Under the pieces are notes generated by a model. That model was given only the letters and a program-made list of their open reading frames with translations, was not told where the DNA came from and ran no database searches. The translations under genes and the position numbers were made by a program. DNA of 64,000 nucleotides from JAFMJV01 sp963800275 (GTDB taxonomy: Bacteria; Chloroflexota; Limnocylindria; Limnocylindrales; CSP1-4), in assembly GCA_963800275.1 (NCBI GenBank), contig CAWDAI010000001.1, positions 186,001 to 250,000 of the forward strand, read 5' to 3'. This document shows, piece by piece, positions 27,774 through 36,440 of this stretch; position 1 is the stretch's first letter, and each line of letters opens with the position of its first letter.

Positions 27774-28796
27774 ATGCGTCGTCGAGCCCTGATCACCGTC
27801 GTGTCGCTGGCCCTGGTGCTGGTCGTCTCACTCGTTGCGGCCGGCCCGGTCGCCGCCAAGTCGTCCAAGGCCAAGGAGAAAGCGGAACACGCCCGGATCC
27901 TTCGTTACTGGACGCCCAAGCGCATGAAGAACGCGACCCCGCGCGACTTCGTGCTGACCAAGCGCGGCGTGGTACCGGCGGGCAAGGGCGGAAACAAGCC
28001 GAGCAAGCCGGGGGGTGGCGGTGGTGGCAGCACGATCTCCACGGTGACCGGCGCCCCCTGGACCCAGGGCGGCGCAGGGCTGACACTCACGGGCAAGGTC
28101 TTCTTCACGCTCGGCAGCACGAACTACGTCTGCTCAGCCTCCACTGTGTACGACGGCAACAATGGCATCTCGATGGTGCTGACGGCGGGCCACTGTGCCT
28201 ATGACGAGACCAACGGCGGGTTTGCCAAGAAGTTCATGTATGTGCCCGCCTACGACGATCTGGCTCCGCTCAACTGCTTCACTGCGCCGGCCGGTTCATG
28301 CTTCACGGCACAGAGGCTGGCCGTACGGGACGAGTTCGCCACGGCCGGCGGCTTCAACGAGCAGGCCATCCAGCACGACTGGGCCTTCGCCGTCTTCGAC
28401 AACGGAGTGAACGGACGGTCGCTCGACGGCTCCGATGGGATGAGCGCCTTCGACATCGATACCAGGGGCCTGAGGTCTCGCGACACCGTGCAGTCCTTCG
28501 GCTACCCGGCGGCCGGCAAGTACGACGGCCAAGACCTCGTCTACTGCCTTGGGCCGGTGGCTGCGGACAGCAACTACGGCTCGTGGGGCCTGGCCTGTGA
28601 CATGACCGGCGGCGCCTCCGGCGGCGGCTGGGTCGCGGACTACTCCAGTGGCGGCGGCACCCTGCGGTCGGTCAACTCGTACAAGTACAACGGCGGCCGG
28701 CTCAAGAACTACATGTTCGGTCCGAACTTCAACGCAGAGACCGCGGCCACCTATGAGGCTGCCAAGAGCGCCAAGGGAAACACGCTCGTCAACTGA
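27774..28796 (+). CDS. Secreted trypsin-like serine protease (S1, glutamyl endopeptidase-like)
   Basis: 340 residues from the ATG at 27774, with GGAG about 8 bases upstream; the GTG four codons earlier is less likely. Residues 1-28 are a signal peptide (MRRRALITVVSLALVLVVSL). Residues 29-95 look like a basic propeptide ending in a Gly-rich stretch. The catalytic triad is visible: His140 in TAGHC, Asp202 in HDWAF, Ser282 in GGASGGGW. Cysteine pairs (NCF/SCF; YCL/ACD) suggest disulfides outside the cell. Probably activated by removal of the propeptide. Specificity unknown. Confidence 0.9.
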   Translation: MRRRALITVVSLALVLVVSLVAAGPVAAKSSKAKEKAEHARILRYWTPKRMKNATPRDFVLTKRGVVPAGKGGNKPSKPGGGGGGSTISTVTGAPWTQGGAGLTLTGKVFFTLGSTNYVCSASTVYDGNNGISMVLTAGHCAYDETNGGFAKKFMYVPAYDDLAPLNCFTAPAGSCFTAQRLAVRDEFATAGGFNEQAIQHDWAFAVFDNGVNGRSLDGSDGMSAFDIDTRGLRSRDTVQSFGYPAAGKYDGQDLVYCLGPVAADSNYGSWGLACDMTGGASGGGWVADYSSGGGTLRSVNSYKYNGGRLKNYMFGPNFNAETAATYEAAKSAKGNTLVN

Positions 28797-28808
28797 GCCG
28801 CTCCGGCG

Positions 28809-29978
28809 CTACACCTCGACGGCCAGGCTGAAGCCGCGCTTCTGTAGCTCGGCGGCATACGCGGGGCCGGAGACGGCTAGCTCGGCCGGCACCACTCCAC
28901 GTGTTGTCCGGCCCTGCGCGTTCAGGATGGCCTTGATCGAGCCGTCCCAACCGGTCGTCCGCTCCATGGCCGTGAAGCCGGTGGCCTCGTCGAAGCGGTC
29001 GATCAGCTCCACCTGCGCGCTGGCCGGACGCCCGTCCTTGCGGCCCTTGGCCAGCACGCGCACGATGACCAGGTCCGGCTCTCCCGGCTGGGCGCGGATC
29101 ATGGGCTCCAGCAGCGCATGCAACACCTCGCGCGGGACGACCGACTGGCCGTGCACCTCGATCGGCTCTTCATCGAGCAGTCCGGCGAGCGTGTAAGCGC
29201 GCCATTCAGAGAAGTGTCCCGGCCAACGGAGCGTCTTGTTCCAGAGCGTCTTGAGCTGGCCCTCGAGCGTCCAGGGCATCGTGCTCGTGCCACCGCCGGC
29301 CACGAAGGCTTCCATCGTCCCGATCTCGCCGCCGAAGTCGACGGTCTCGTAGTCCTCGGGCAGGAAGGTCGGCACCTCCACCCGCCGGCCGTCACGGATG
29401 AAGTGGGCCACGCCGAAGTACTCGTTGGTCAGCCCCGCGATATTGAAGGTGAGGATGTAGTTGAACGGCGGCTTGGGGTGGAGCGGGTTACCGCCGTCCC
29501 ACATCATCACCTCGTCGGTCTCGTCGAGGAGGCTCATGGCGTAGACGGTCAGGCTCGTGCCCATGCCCGGCACCTGGCCGCAGTCGGGGATGACGGTGAT
29601 GCCAGCAGCCTTGGCCTCGTGGGTTCGCTCCAGCTGCTGCAACACGAGTTCGGTCTTGCCGCCCAGGTCGGTCATGCAGGCGCGGGCCTCGATGGCGGCC
29701 TCGGTGATGCCGGGGTTGTTCCAGTAGGGCACCGCAGAAAGGAACGAGTCGACCGGGAGCAGGAACTCGACCAGGGCCGCGTGGTCGGTCACGTCGAGCT
29801 GGACCGGGTCGGCGAGCGGATGGCCGATGAGCCGGTTGACCCGGTCGGCCGAGGCCTGGGCCGCCTCGAGACTGATGTCGGCGATGAGCACGCGCTCGGC
29901 CTCGCCAAAGCGCGCCATGTCATAGGCCGCGGCGGTCCCCTGTCGTCCGCCCCCGAGGACTGCATAGGTGTGGGCCAT
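28809..29978 (-). CDS. Saccharopine dehydrogenase-family protein
   Basis: 389 residues. The N-terminus is a Rossmann motif, YAVLGGGRQGTAAAYDMARF, followed by VLIADISLEAAQASADRVNR and the family region SAVPYWNNPGITEAAIEA with CMTDLGGKTELV. DCGQVPGMGTSLTVYAMSLL matches the LYS9-like C-terminal domain entry (PD.G..PG). Members reduce or oxidise amino-acid-derived imines with NAD(P). GGGAGGGG precedes the ATG. It converges with the serine protease gene, 12 bases apart, and is divergent from the AlkZ-like gene. Substrate not known. Confidence 0.85.
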   Translation of the reverse strand: MAHTYAVLGGGRQGTAAAYDMARFGEAERVLIADISLEAAQASADRVNRLIGHPLADPVQLDVTDHAALVEFLLPVDSFLSAVPYWNNPGITEAAIEARACMTDLGGKTELVLQQLERTHEAKAAGITVIPDCGQVPGMGTSLTVYAMSLLDETDEVMMWDGGNPLHPKPPFNYILTFNIAGLTNEYFGVAHFIRDGRRVEVPTFLPEDYETVDFGGEIGTMEAFVAGGGTSTMPWTLEGQLKTLWNKTLRWPGHFSEWRAYTLAGLLDEEPIEVHGQSVVPREVLHALLEPMIRAQPGEPDLVIVRVLAKGRKDGRPASAQVELIDRFDEATGFTAMERTTGWDGSIKAILNAQGRTTRGVVPAELAVSGPAYAAELQKRGFSLAVEV

Positions 29979-30048
29979 ACCCCTCCCTCTCGCTTCGACC
30001 GGTCGCCACAGACGCTAGCAGGCGCGTCCGCACCGATCTCGTAGTGCG

Positions 30049-30054
30049 TACCAT
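30049..30054 (+). promoter_or_regulatory. -10-like TACCAT, leaderless promoter of AlkZ-like gene
   Basis: TACCAT ends 6 bases before the ATG at 30061; no Shine-Dalgarno lies between. Confidence 0.45.
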
Positions 30055-30060
30055 CGGCAG

Positions 30061-31179
30061 ATGCCTGCTGGACGCCTCCCGGTCCCGATCGACGGTCGCA
30101 CGATCGCGCGCTGGCGCCTGCGCACGCAGCGGATCGCGGGGCCGGATCGCTTTCCTTCCGCGCCGGAGGTCGTGCGAGGGATGCTCGGCGTGCAGGCTGA
30201 GAACCACGCCGGAGCGGCCTGGGCCGTGGCCACGCGAACCAGCGAGCCGGACATGACCAGCTTCGATCGCCAGTTCGATCAAGGGTCCTTCCTGCGCACC
30301 CACGTCCTGCGACCCACATGGCACTACGTCCACCAGGACGACATCCGTTGGCTGCTGGCGCTGACCGCTCCGCGGATCCGGCGTTCCCTGCGCTACCAAC
30401 AACAGGCCCTCGGAGTGCCCGATGCCGCCCTGGAGCGGGCGCGACGAGTCATCGTCGATGCGCTCGGCGGCGGGGCCCACCTGACGCGCGGGGCGCTGGC
30501 GCCGTACCTGCGAGAAGCGGGTCTCGGCTTCGATGGGCCGCACCTGGCCCTCTACACCTTCGACGCCGAGCTGGAGGCCTTGGTCTGCAGCGGCCGGATG
30601 CGGGGCGGGGAACAGACCTACGCGATGCTCGAGGCTCGCGCACCCGCTGCGCGCCAGCTGACTCGGAGCGAGGCCCTCGCGGAGATCGCTCTGCGCTACG
30701 TTCGTGGACACGGGCCGGCGACTGAAACGGACCTCGCCTACTGGGCCGGGCTCACCCTGACCGATGTCCGTCGAGGATTGACCGAGGTCGCGGGGCAGCT
30801 CCGTTCATTCGAGCTCGACGGCCGGACCTACTGGTACGAGGGCGAGGAGCGCGCTGATGAGCCGGCCGCACCGCGCGGTCACCTGCTGCTCATCCTCGAC
30901 GAGCTCTATCGCGGGTACGAACGGCGCTCCCGCATGCACATCGATGTCGCGGGCGCGCATCCGCCGGGCCGGGAGGCCGCCATCGGCATGGCCCTTCTCG
31001 ACGGCCAGCTGGTCGGGACCTGGCAGCGGCGCACCACGCGGGCGGCGGCGAACTTCGTGCTCAGCCCCTATCGGCGGCTGGACGACGACGAGGTCGCCGC
31101 GCTGGATGACGCAGCCGAGCGCTACGGGCGCTTCGCCGGGCGCGCGACCGCCGTCGAGATGGGCCAGCCGTCAGGCTGA
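30061..31179 (+). CDS. Winged-helix DNA-binding protein of the AlkZ/HTH_42 family
   Basis: 372 residues. This family includes AlkZ and YcaQ, DNA glycosylases that unhook crosslinks. Family landmarks are MLGVQAENHAGAAWAVATR (42-60), LRTHVLRPTWHYVHQDDIRW (78-97), tandem winged-helix parts near AEIALRYVRGHGPATETDLA, and a beta-barrel end DGQLVGTWQRRTTR. The characterised enzymes use a QxQ motif; here it reads Q45-A-E47, so glycosylase activity is uncertain. The end of the gene (CAGCCGTCAGGCTGA) is duplicated 43 bases downstream. Confidence 0.82.
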   Translation: MPAGRLPVPIDGRTIARWRLRTQRIAGPDRFPSAPEVVRGMLGVQAENHAGAAWAVATRTSEPDMTSFDRQFDQGSFLRTHVLRPTWHYVHQDDIRWLLALTAPRIRRSLRYQQQALGVPDAALERARRVIVDALGGGAHLTRGALAPYLREAGLGFDGPHLALYTFDAELEALVCSGRMRGGEQTYAMLEARAPAARQLTRSEALAEIALRYVRGHGPATETDLAYWAGLTLTDVRRGLTEVAGQLRSFELDGRTYWYEGEERADEPAAPRGHLLLILDELYRGYERRSRMHIDVAGAHPPGREAAIGMALLDGQLVGTWQRRTTRAAANFVLSPYRRLDDDEVAALDDAAERYGRFAGRATAVEMGQPSG

Positions 31180-31231
31180 AGCGCGCGGTTCTCTCCGCCG
31201 CTCGCCGCAGCCGTCAGGCTGAAGCGCGCGG
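31165..31231 (+). repeat. 24-bp direct repeat spanning a stop codon
   Basis: CAGCCGTCAGGCTGAAGCGC plus GCGG occurs at 31165-31188, covering the last codons and stop of the AlkZ-like gene, and again exactly at 31208-31231. Each copy also contains the small hairpin CAGCCGTCAGGCTG. Confidence 0.8.
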
Positions 31232-31232
31232 C

Positions 31233-31781
31233 TCAGGCCACTTCACCGACCGGCAGGATCTCGCTCGGGGGCGTGCTGGGGTCGCCGTTGTTGCGCTGCC
31301 AGAAGCTCACATCACGCCACTCATCGAGCTTGAAGCCCAGGTTCTTGAGCGTGCCGGCATGCTCGAAGCCGAGCGCCTCGTGCAGCGCCACGCTGGCGTC
31401 GTTGGGCAGGGCGATGACAGCCACGACCGCGCGGTAGCCCTGCTTCTCCAGGATGTCCAGCATGCACTCGGAGAGGGTCCGACCGAGTCCCTGGCGCTCA
31501 TGGCCGGCACGCACGTAGACGGTCACCTCGCAGGTCCAGTCGTAGGAACCGCGCAGCTTCCAGGGCGATGCATAGGCGATGCCACCGATGACCCCGTCCT
31601 TGTCGGCCACCACGAAGGGGTAGCGCTCGTGCAGCACCAGCCAGGTGGATTCCCAGTCCTCCTCGGACTGGGGGCGATCATGGAAGTTGATCGCGGTCGT
31701 CTCGATGTAGTGGTTGACGATCTCGGCGAACTGCTCGAGGTCCGCCTGCTCGGCCAATCGGATCGTGTAATCAGTGGGCAT
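31233..31781 (-). CDS. GNAT acetyltransferase (phosphinothricin acetyltransferase-like), copy 1
   Basis: 182 residues. The Pat-type features are IRLAEQADLEQFAEIVNHYI with TTAINFHDRPQSEEDW, YASPWKLRGSYDWTCEVTVY, the acetyl-CoA loop GHERQGLGRTLSECML and the end VALHEALGFEHAGTLKNLGF with FWQR. Such enzymes acetylate amino groups of small compounds such as phosphinothricin or methionine sulfoximine; the true substrate is unknown. TATCTT ends 7 bases before the ATG, suggesting a leaderless mRNA. It is paired with a paralogue (32568-33122) across a tandem repeat array. Confidence 0.88.
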   Translation of the reverse strand: MPTDYTIRLAEQADLEQFAEIVNHYIETTAINFHDRPQSEEDWESTWLVLHERYPFVVADKDGVIGGIAYASPWKLRGSYDWTCEVTVYVRAGHERQGLGRTLSECMLDILEKQGYRAVVAVIALPNDASVALHEALGFEHAGTLKNLGFKLDEWRDVSFWQRNNGDPSTPPSEILPVGEVA

Positions 31782-31788
31782 AGCCGGA

Positions 31789-31794
31789 AAGATA
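31789..31794 (-). promoter_or_regulatory. -10-like TATCTT, leaderless promoter of GNAT copy 1
   Basis: TATCTT ends 7 bases before the ATG at 31781. Confidence 0.45.
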
Positions 31795-31899
31795 CCGCAC
31801 CGCGAGGCATCGGCTCATCCCCGCCTCATCCGAGACACGGTCCGTATCGGCCGGACGTTTGCCCGGCAGTGGTCGATCCATCGACCGATCGGGTGCGTT

Positions 31900-32440
31900 G
31901 GCTGCGGTCCTTCGCACCGAAAGGCCGCGCTCCCGGCTGCGGCGGTCGATCGATCGACCGATCGGGTGCGCTGGCTGCGGTCCTTCGCGCCGAAAGGCCG
32001 CGCTCCCGGCTACGGCGGCCGATCCATCGACCACTGCAGGGTGTCGTGCTGCCGGTACCGGCGTCATGGCTGCGGTCCTTCGCGCCGAAAGGCCGCGCTC
32101 CCGGCTACGGCGGTCGATCGATCGACCACTGCAGGGTGTCGTGCTGCCGGTACCGGCGTCATGGCTGCGGTCCGTAGCGCCGAAAGGCCGCGCTCCCGGC
32201 TACGGCGGCCGATCCATCGACCACTGCAGTGGTGTCGTGCTGCCGGTACCGGCGTCATGGCTGCGGTCCGTAGCGCCGAAAGGCCGCGCTCCCGGCTACG
32301 GGGTCGGTCGCGATCCATCGACCACTGCAGGGGTGTCCTGGCTGCGGTCCTTCGCACCGAAAGGCCGCGCTCCCGGCTACGGCGGCCGATCCATCGACCA
32401 CTGCAGGGTGTCGTGCTGCCGGTACCGGCGTCATGGCTGC
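31900..32440. repeat. Tandem array of six 73-96-bp units between two GNAT paralogues
   Basis: Units begin GGCTGCGGTCC at 31900, 31973, 32068, 32163, 32259 and 32340, with a degenerate seventh near 32432. Each has a conserved core of about 60 bases including CGAAAGGCCGCGCTCCCGGC and a GATCSATCGACC box, then a linker. Linkers are of two kinds: a short one (ATCGGGTGCG) and a longer one with CTGCAG and the palindrome GCCGGTACCGGC (copies at 32051, 32145, 32242 and 32418). The core can fold (CCTTCG...CGAAAGG). All reading frames through it lack credible starts, so it is probably not coding. Confidence 0.85.
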
Positions 32441-32567
32441 GCCCGGACCGGGTTCGGGCGATCCATCGACCGCCGGACGTAGTTCGGGCGCGGAGACCAG
32501 GCCGCGAGCAACGCACAGGCCGAGTTCGGTCGATCCACTGACCACCACACACCGCCCTGGCGCAGGG

Positions 32568-33122
32568 TCAGTCGCCTGGCCAGACCTCGCTCACCGTCCG
32601 CACCGGGGCGGGCTCCGAGTCATCCATCGGCCCGACCAGCCGCTGCCAGGAACCGACGTTGCGCCAGGCCCCGAGCTTGTAGCCCACGCGCTCGAGTGAA
32701 CCGAGGAAGTGGAAACCGAAGCGCTCATGAAGCCGCACCGATCCCGGATTGGGCGTGGTGATGCCGGAGATGAGACAGCGGTAACCCTGCTCATCGAGCG
32801 TGGGGATGAGCCGCTCGTACAGCCGCGTGCCCAAACCCTGGCCCTCCAGCCCCGGCCGCAGGTAGATGGAGACCTCGGCGGTCCAGCGATAGGCGGCACG
32901 CGGGTTGAACGTCTTGGCCCAGGCTAGCCCACCGACCGTGCCATCGCGCTCGGCCACCAGCCAGGGGTAGCGCTCGGCGTTGGCTTCCCAGTCGGCCGCC
33001 CACTCGGCCGTGGAGGCGGGCCGGTCCCCGAAGTGTGCCCAGCCGGTCTCGATGTGCACGTTGATGATCTCGGCGACGGCCGCCATGTCCTCGAACCGCG
33101 CTCTCCGTACCTGCCACGTCAT
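32568..33122 (-). CDS. GNAT acetyltransferase (phosphinothricin acetyltransferase-like), copy 2
   Basis: 184 residues from the ATG at 33122. The GTG three codons earlier overlaps the TATCGT hexamer placed 7 bases before the ATG, so the ATG is the better start. Homologous to the protein at 31233-31781: VRRARFEDMAAVAEIINVHI, FNPRAAYRWTAEVSIYLRPG, the CoA loop GLEGQGLGTRLYERLI, and SVRLHERFGFHFLGSLERVG with SWQR. Substrate unknown. The two copies are transcribed in the same direction with the repeat array between them. Confidence 0.87.
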   Translation of the reverse strand: MTWQVRRARFEDMAAVAEIINVHIETGWAHFGDRPASTAEWAADWEANAERYPWLVAERDGTVGGLAWAKTFNPRAAYRWTAEVSIYLRPGLEGQGLGTRLYERLIPTLDEQGYRCLISGITTPNPGSVRLHERFGFHFLGSLERVGYKLGAWRNVGSWQRLVGPMDDSEPAPVRTVSEVWPGD

Positions 33123-33129
33123 GGCGCTC

Positions 33130-33135
33130 ACGATA
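33130..33135 (-). promoter_or_regulatory. -10-like TATCGT, leaderless promoter of GNAT copy 2
   Basis: TATCGT ends 7 bases before the ATG at 33122 and overlaps the alternative GTG, which argues against that GTG. Confidence 0.45.
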
Positions 33136-33285
33136 GGCCCAACTCACCGCGCCCTGCAGGCAGGGACGAGTGGACGGTCCGCGCTCGGCACATCGGCACT
33201 GCTAACGTTCCCATCAGCGCCGCTATCGTGCCTCGGAAGGCGCAAGATGACGTCATATTTCCGGTTCGAAGGGAGACGGACGCAC

Positions 33286-34926
33286 ATGACTACCGACTAC
33301 AAGGTCCCGGCCATCGACGAGCCGGCCCCGCCCAAGCCCAACGAGGTCGTGCTCGTCGCGAGCGGCGACCTGCGCCACACCGCGGATGTCGCGGGCTGGC
33401 CGGCCCAGCAGGTGCTGGAACAGCAGATCGCCGACGTCCTCGCCGAGGTGGGCTGGACCGTCCGCCGGGGCCACGAGTACGACCCGGAGGTCGGCCACGG
33501 CTTCATCTGGAACCAGCGCATGGGCATGGACGTCTTCGCGGGCATCCATCCCGACACGCCGATCATCATCGCCGAGGCCGTGTGGGAGTACAGCCACCAC
33601 GTCCTCTCCGGCCTCAAGACGATGCGTGGACCGATCCTGACAGTGGCCAACTGGAGTGGTCAGTGGCCCGGCCTCGTGGGCCTGCTCAACCTCAATGCCT
33701 CGATGACCAAGGCGGGTATCGCGTACTCCACCATCTGGAGCGAGGACTTCAGTGACGAGTGGGCGCGCAAGGCGCTCCAGGGCTGGGTCAAGACGGGGGT
33801 GATCGAGCACGACACGGGCCACGTCCGACCACTCGACCCGAGCGCCTTGCCCGCCGACGAAGCCGCCCTCGGGCGAGCGCTCGCGGCCGAGCTGCAGCAG
33901 AAGGGCGCCATCATGGGCATCTTCGACGAAGGCTGCATGGGCATGTACAACGCCATCTTCGATGACGAGTACATCAACCCCCTGGGCATCTTCAAGGAAC
34001 GCCTCAGCCAGTCGGCCCTCTACTACCGCATGACCACGGTCAAGGACGAGGAGGCCGAGGCGATCTTCGACTGGCTGGTGGACCGCGGGGTGCACTTCGA
34101 CTTCGGGACGGACCCGGAGACCGAGCTGACCAAGGACCAGGTCATCAGCCAGTGCAAGATGTATATCGCCGCACTGCGCATCGCCGACGACTTCGGCTGC
34201 AGCGGCGTGGGCATCCAGTACCAGCAGGGCCTCAAGGACCTGGTGCCCGCTTCCGACCTGGCCGAGGGCCTGCTCAACGAGCAGGATCGTCCGCCGGCGT
34301 ACGCCGAAGACGGCCGCGAGCTCTATCCCGGCCAGCCCCTGCCCCACTTCAACGAGGTCGACTGGGGAGCCGGTGTCGACGCCCTCATCACCAACCGCGT
34401 GTTCACGGCCATGGGCCTGAACCCGTCGACGACGTTGCACGACGTTCGCTGGGGCGACCCGTATGGCGACGACTTCGTGTGGGTCATGGAGATCTCCGGC
34501 TCGGTGCCGCCGTCCCATCTGCGCGGCGGCTACGCCGGCGTCACCAGCGAGCGCCAGGCCCCCATGTACTTCCGTCTCGGCGGCGGGACGATCAAGGGCG
34601 TGAGCAAGGCAGGCCCCGTCGTCTACAGCCGCGTCTTCCTGATGGACGGCCAGCTGCAGGTGGACCTCGGCCTGGGCCAGGCCATCGACCTGCCGGACGA
34701 AGAGACGCAGCGCCGCTGGGATGCCACCAGCCCGCAGTGGCCCATCATGCACCTGGTCATGCCCGGCGTTACCCGTGACCAGTTCATGGCCCGCCACCGG
34801 AGCAACCACATCCAGGTGGTGTACGCGCCGGACCAGGCCGCTGGCATCAAGGCTGTCGCCGCCAAGGCTGCCATGTTCGATGCGCTGGGCGTCAAGGTGA
34901 ACCTGGTCGGCGACCTCGACCTCTAG
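33286..34926 (+). CDS. L-fucose isomerase-like protein
   Basis: 546 residues from the ATG at 33286 with GGGAGA upstream; frames before it are out of the gene. The fold and landmarks fit the FucI/AraA family of sugar isomerases: IIIAEAVWEYSHHVLSGLKT, VANWSGQWPGLVGLLNLNAS, the metal-site glutamate region IMGIFDEGCMGMYNAIFDDE, GVGIQYQQGLKDLVPAS and the late RHRSNHIQVVYAP with the expected histidine. FucI converts L-fucose to L-fuculose or D-arabinose to D-ribulose using Mn2+; the real sugar is not known and no fucose kinase or aldolase adjoins it. A strong hairpin follows its stop. Confidence 0.8.
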   Translation: MTTDYKVPAIDEPAPPKPNEVVLVASGDLRHTADVAGWPAQQVLEQQIADVLAEVGWTVRRGHEYDPEVGHGFIWNQRMGMDVFAGIHPDTPIIIAEAVWEYSHHVLSGLKTMRGPILTVANWSGQWPGLVGLLNLNASMTKAGIAYSTIWSEDFSDEWARKALQGWVKTGVIEHDTGHVRPLDPSALPADEAALGRALAAELQQKGAIMGIFDEGCMGMYNAIFDDEYINPLGIFKERLSQSALYYRMTTVKDEEAEAIFDWLVDRGVHFDFGTDPETELTKDQVISQCKMYIAALRIADDFGCSGVGIQYQQGLKDLVPASDLAEGLLNEQDRPPAYAEDGRELYPGQPLPHFNEVDWGAGVDALITNRVFTAMGLNPSTTLHDVRWGDPYGDDFVWVMEISGSVPPSHLRGGYAGVTSERQAPMYFRLGGGTIKGVSKAGPVVYSRVFLMDGQLQVDLGLGQAIDLPDEETQRRWDATSPQWPIMHLVMPGVTRDQFMARHRSNHIQVVYAPDQAAGIKAVAAKAAMFDALGVKVNLVGDLDL

Positions 34927-34945
34927 GTCCGCACCGCGCGCGACG

Positions 34946-34980
34946 CGCGAGGACCCTGCGGCAGCGCCGGGGTCCTCGCG
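34946..34980 (+). terminator. Stem-loop terminator after FucI-like gene
   Basis: An exact 11-bp stem (CGCGAGGACCC with its complement) and a 13-base loop, 20 bases after the stop. No long U-run follows. Confidence 0.65.
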
Positions 34981-34983
34981 GCC

Positions 34984-34999
34984 GCCTCGGGTCACGATT
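34984..34999 (+). repeat. Left target-site duplication of the ISNCY element
   Basis: GCCTCGGGTCACGATT, identical to 36441-36456, directly borders the left end of the insertion sequence. Confidence 0.85.
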
Positions 35000-36440
35000 T
35001 GTCGTTGATCAGTGACTCTGTCAGTCAACCGTTCTGTGGATCTGTCAGTCCCCGCTCCGCTCGCTGGTTCGCTGCGCGCTGCACGCCCCGGCCCGGGCGA
35101 GCCCAGGGGTGGTTCGCGCCTGGAGGATAGCCGGGCCTCCCCCGGCCTGCGCCCGAGTCGGCCTGCGGCAGGCTGAAGCGGCCCGACTCGAGGTCACGCA
35201 GGCGCCCCGGGTCCATCGGCCCCTCGGTCACCAGCAGCGGTCGCGCCCCATCGGCCACGACGATGCGACCGTCGAGCTCGAGGCGCACCTCCACCCGCTT
35301 GCCCGCGAGGCTGCGACCGCCCCGCTGGCGCGGCACGTCGAGCACGAGCCCGCCGACCCGGACGGTGGCGTCGTTGGCGATGACCCGCTCGTAGCGGAAG
35401 GCACAGATGGCCGCGAGGTCGAGGCCCTCGGGCAGCGGACGCCAGGCCGGCACCGGGTCGGCCGCCGGCACGGTGAAGGCGGCGTTGAAGCGCGGCAGCC
35501 AGTCCGCCAGCACCGCGTTGGCCGAGAGGCGGTCGTCGGCCCCGGCCCGCCGCAGCAGCAGCGGCAGCCGGCCCTGGGTCGTGCCCCAGCAGCGCTCGAT
35601 GCGGCCCTTGGCCTGGGGGCTGCCCGCGGGGATCGAGCCGATGCCCAGCTCCGCGAGCGCCCGGCCCACGTGCGTCAGGCGATGCCCATCGGCGATGGTG
35701 AGCTCCGGCGGCGTCCGACGTGAGGCCGGCGGCTCGAGGCTGCCGTGACGGTCACGGTAGATGGCCTCGGGCAGCCCGTGACCGAGGGCGGTGTCGTGGA
35801 GCAGTCGCAGGTAGCCGGCGCTGTCCTCCTCGTCCCGGAAGGTGGCTGCCACGAGCGCACCGGTGGCATCGTCGATGCCGCCCACGAGCGTGAGCCAGGG
35901 TCCGCGGCCCTCGAGCCAGTCGTGGCGGCTGCCGTCGACCTGCACGAGCATGCCCGCCCGGGGCATGCGCTCACGGCGACTGCGGTGCCGCGGGGCGCGA
36001 CGCTGCCTCGGGCTGGCCCGCCCGGCCGCGCGCAGGATGCGCCCGAGGCTGGGGCGTGACAGCTCGATGCCCTCGTGCTCGGCGAACAGTTCCGCGAGGA
36101 ACGTGTCGTTGGCGCCCTTGTAGGCGACGCTGCCGGCGAGCGCCACGACCTTCGCCCTGGTGGCCTCGTCGATGCGTCGCGGGCTGGGCCGGCCCCGGTT
36201 GCCGTGGGCCAGCGCCGCCGGGCCCTCGACGAGGAACCCGGCTCGCAGTCGCCAGGCGTGGCGGACCGAGACGTCCAGCAGCTCGGCCGCCTCCTCGATG
36301 GTCAGGTCACCGCGCGTGAGGTGGGCCAGGACGCGGGCCCGTCGCTGTTCCTCGCTGGTCATGCTGATGGTGTCTCCCATGTGGGGAGACTGACAAAGTC
36401 ACTGAACAGTTAGCACTGACGAGATCTCGGAACAACGACA
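35000..36440 (-). mobile_element. Complete ISNCY-family (IS1202-like) insertion sequence, 1441 bp
   Basis: Both ends start TGTCGTTG when read inward, and both hold a subterminal inverted repeat CAGTGACTYTGTCAGTC (35010-35026 and 36388-36404, one mismatch). Further CTGTCAGTC copies lie near the left end. A 16-bp exact direct repeat flanks it. It encodes one DDE transposase on the minus strand. Long target duplications are a known feature of the IS1202 group, which supports the assignment. The intact gene and exact duplication suggest a recent, possibly active copy. Confidence 0.88.
35025..36380 (-). CDS. ISNCY-family DDE transposase
   Basis: 451 residues. The N-terminus is a helix-turn-helix (LTIEEAAELLDVSVRHAWRL) with the family phrase LAHGNRGRPSPRRIDEATRA. 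The rve-type catalytic core shows D149 in MLVQVDGSRHDWLEG, D210 in AIYRDRHGSLE and E262 in SPQAKGRIERCWG, the DDE triad. The C-terminal part has a small beta domain (VRVGGLVLDVPRQRGGRSLA). Length is normal for the family and no frameshift is seen. The stop lies inside the left subterminal repeat region of the element. Confidence 0.93.
   Translation of the reverse strand: MGDTISMTSEEQRRARVLAHLTRGDLTIEEAAELLDVSVRHAWRLRAGFLVEGPAALAHGNRGRPSPRRIDEATRAKVVALAGSVAYKGANDTFLAELFAEHEGIELSRPSLGRILRAAGRASPRQRRAPRHRSRRERMPRAGMLVQVDGSRHDWLEGRGPWLTLVGGIDDATGALVAATFRDEEDSAGYLRLLHDTALGHGLPEAIYRDRHGSLEPPASRRTPPELTIADGHRLTHVGRALAELGIGSIPAGSPQAKGRIERCWGTTQGRLPLLLRRAGADDRLSANAVLADWLPRFNAAFTVPAADPVPAWRPLPEGLDLAAICAFRYERVIANDATVRVGGLVLDVPRQRGGRSLAGKRVEVRLELDGRIVVADGARPLLVTEGPMDPGRLRDLESGRFSLPQADSGAGRGRPGYPPGANHPWARPGRGVQRAANQRAERGLTDPQNG

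Noticed and set aside
31859..32552. Open frames of 160-255 residues through the repeat array on both strands, and a CRISPR-like look
   Set aside because: All six frames stay open only because the repeat is GC-rich and stop-poor. There are no good starts, composition is Arg/Ser-rich, and the linkers are themselves repeated rather than unique spacers, so it is neither a gene nor CRISPR.
33253..35028. 591-residue open frame on the minus strand opposite the FucI-like gene
   Set aside because: It is antisense to a gene with clear family motifs and shows no protein family features; a GC-rich shadow.
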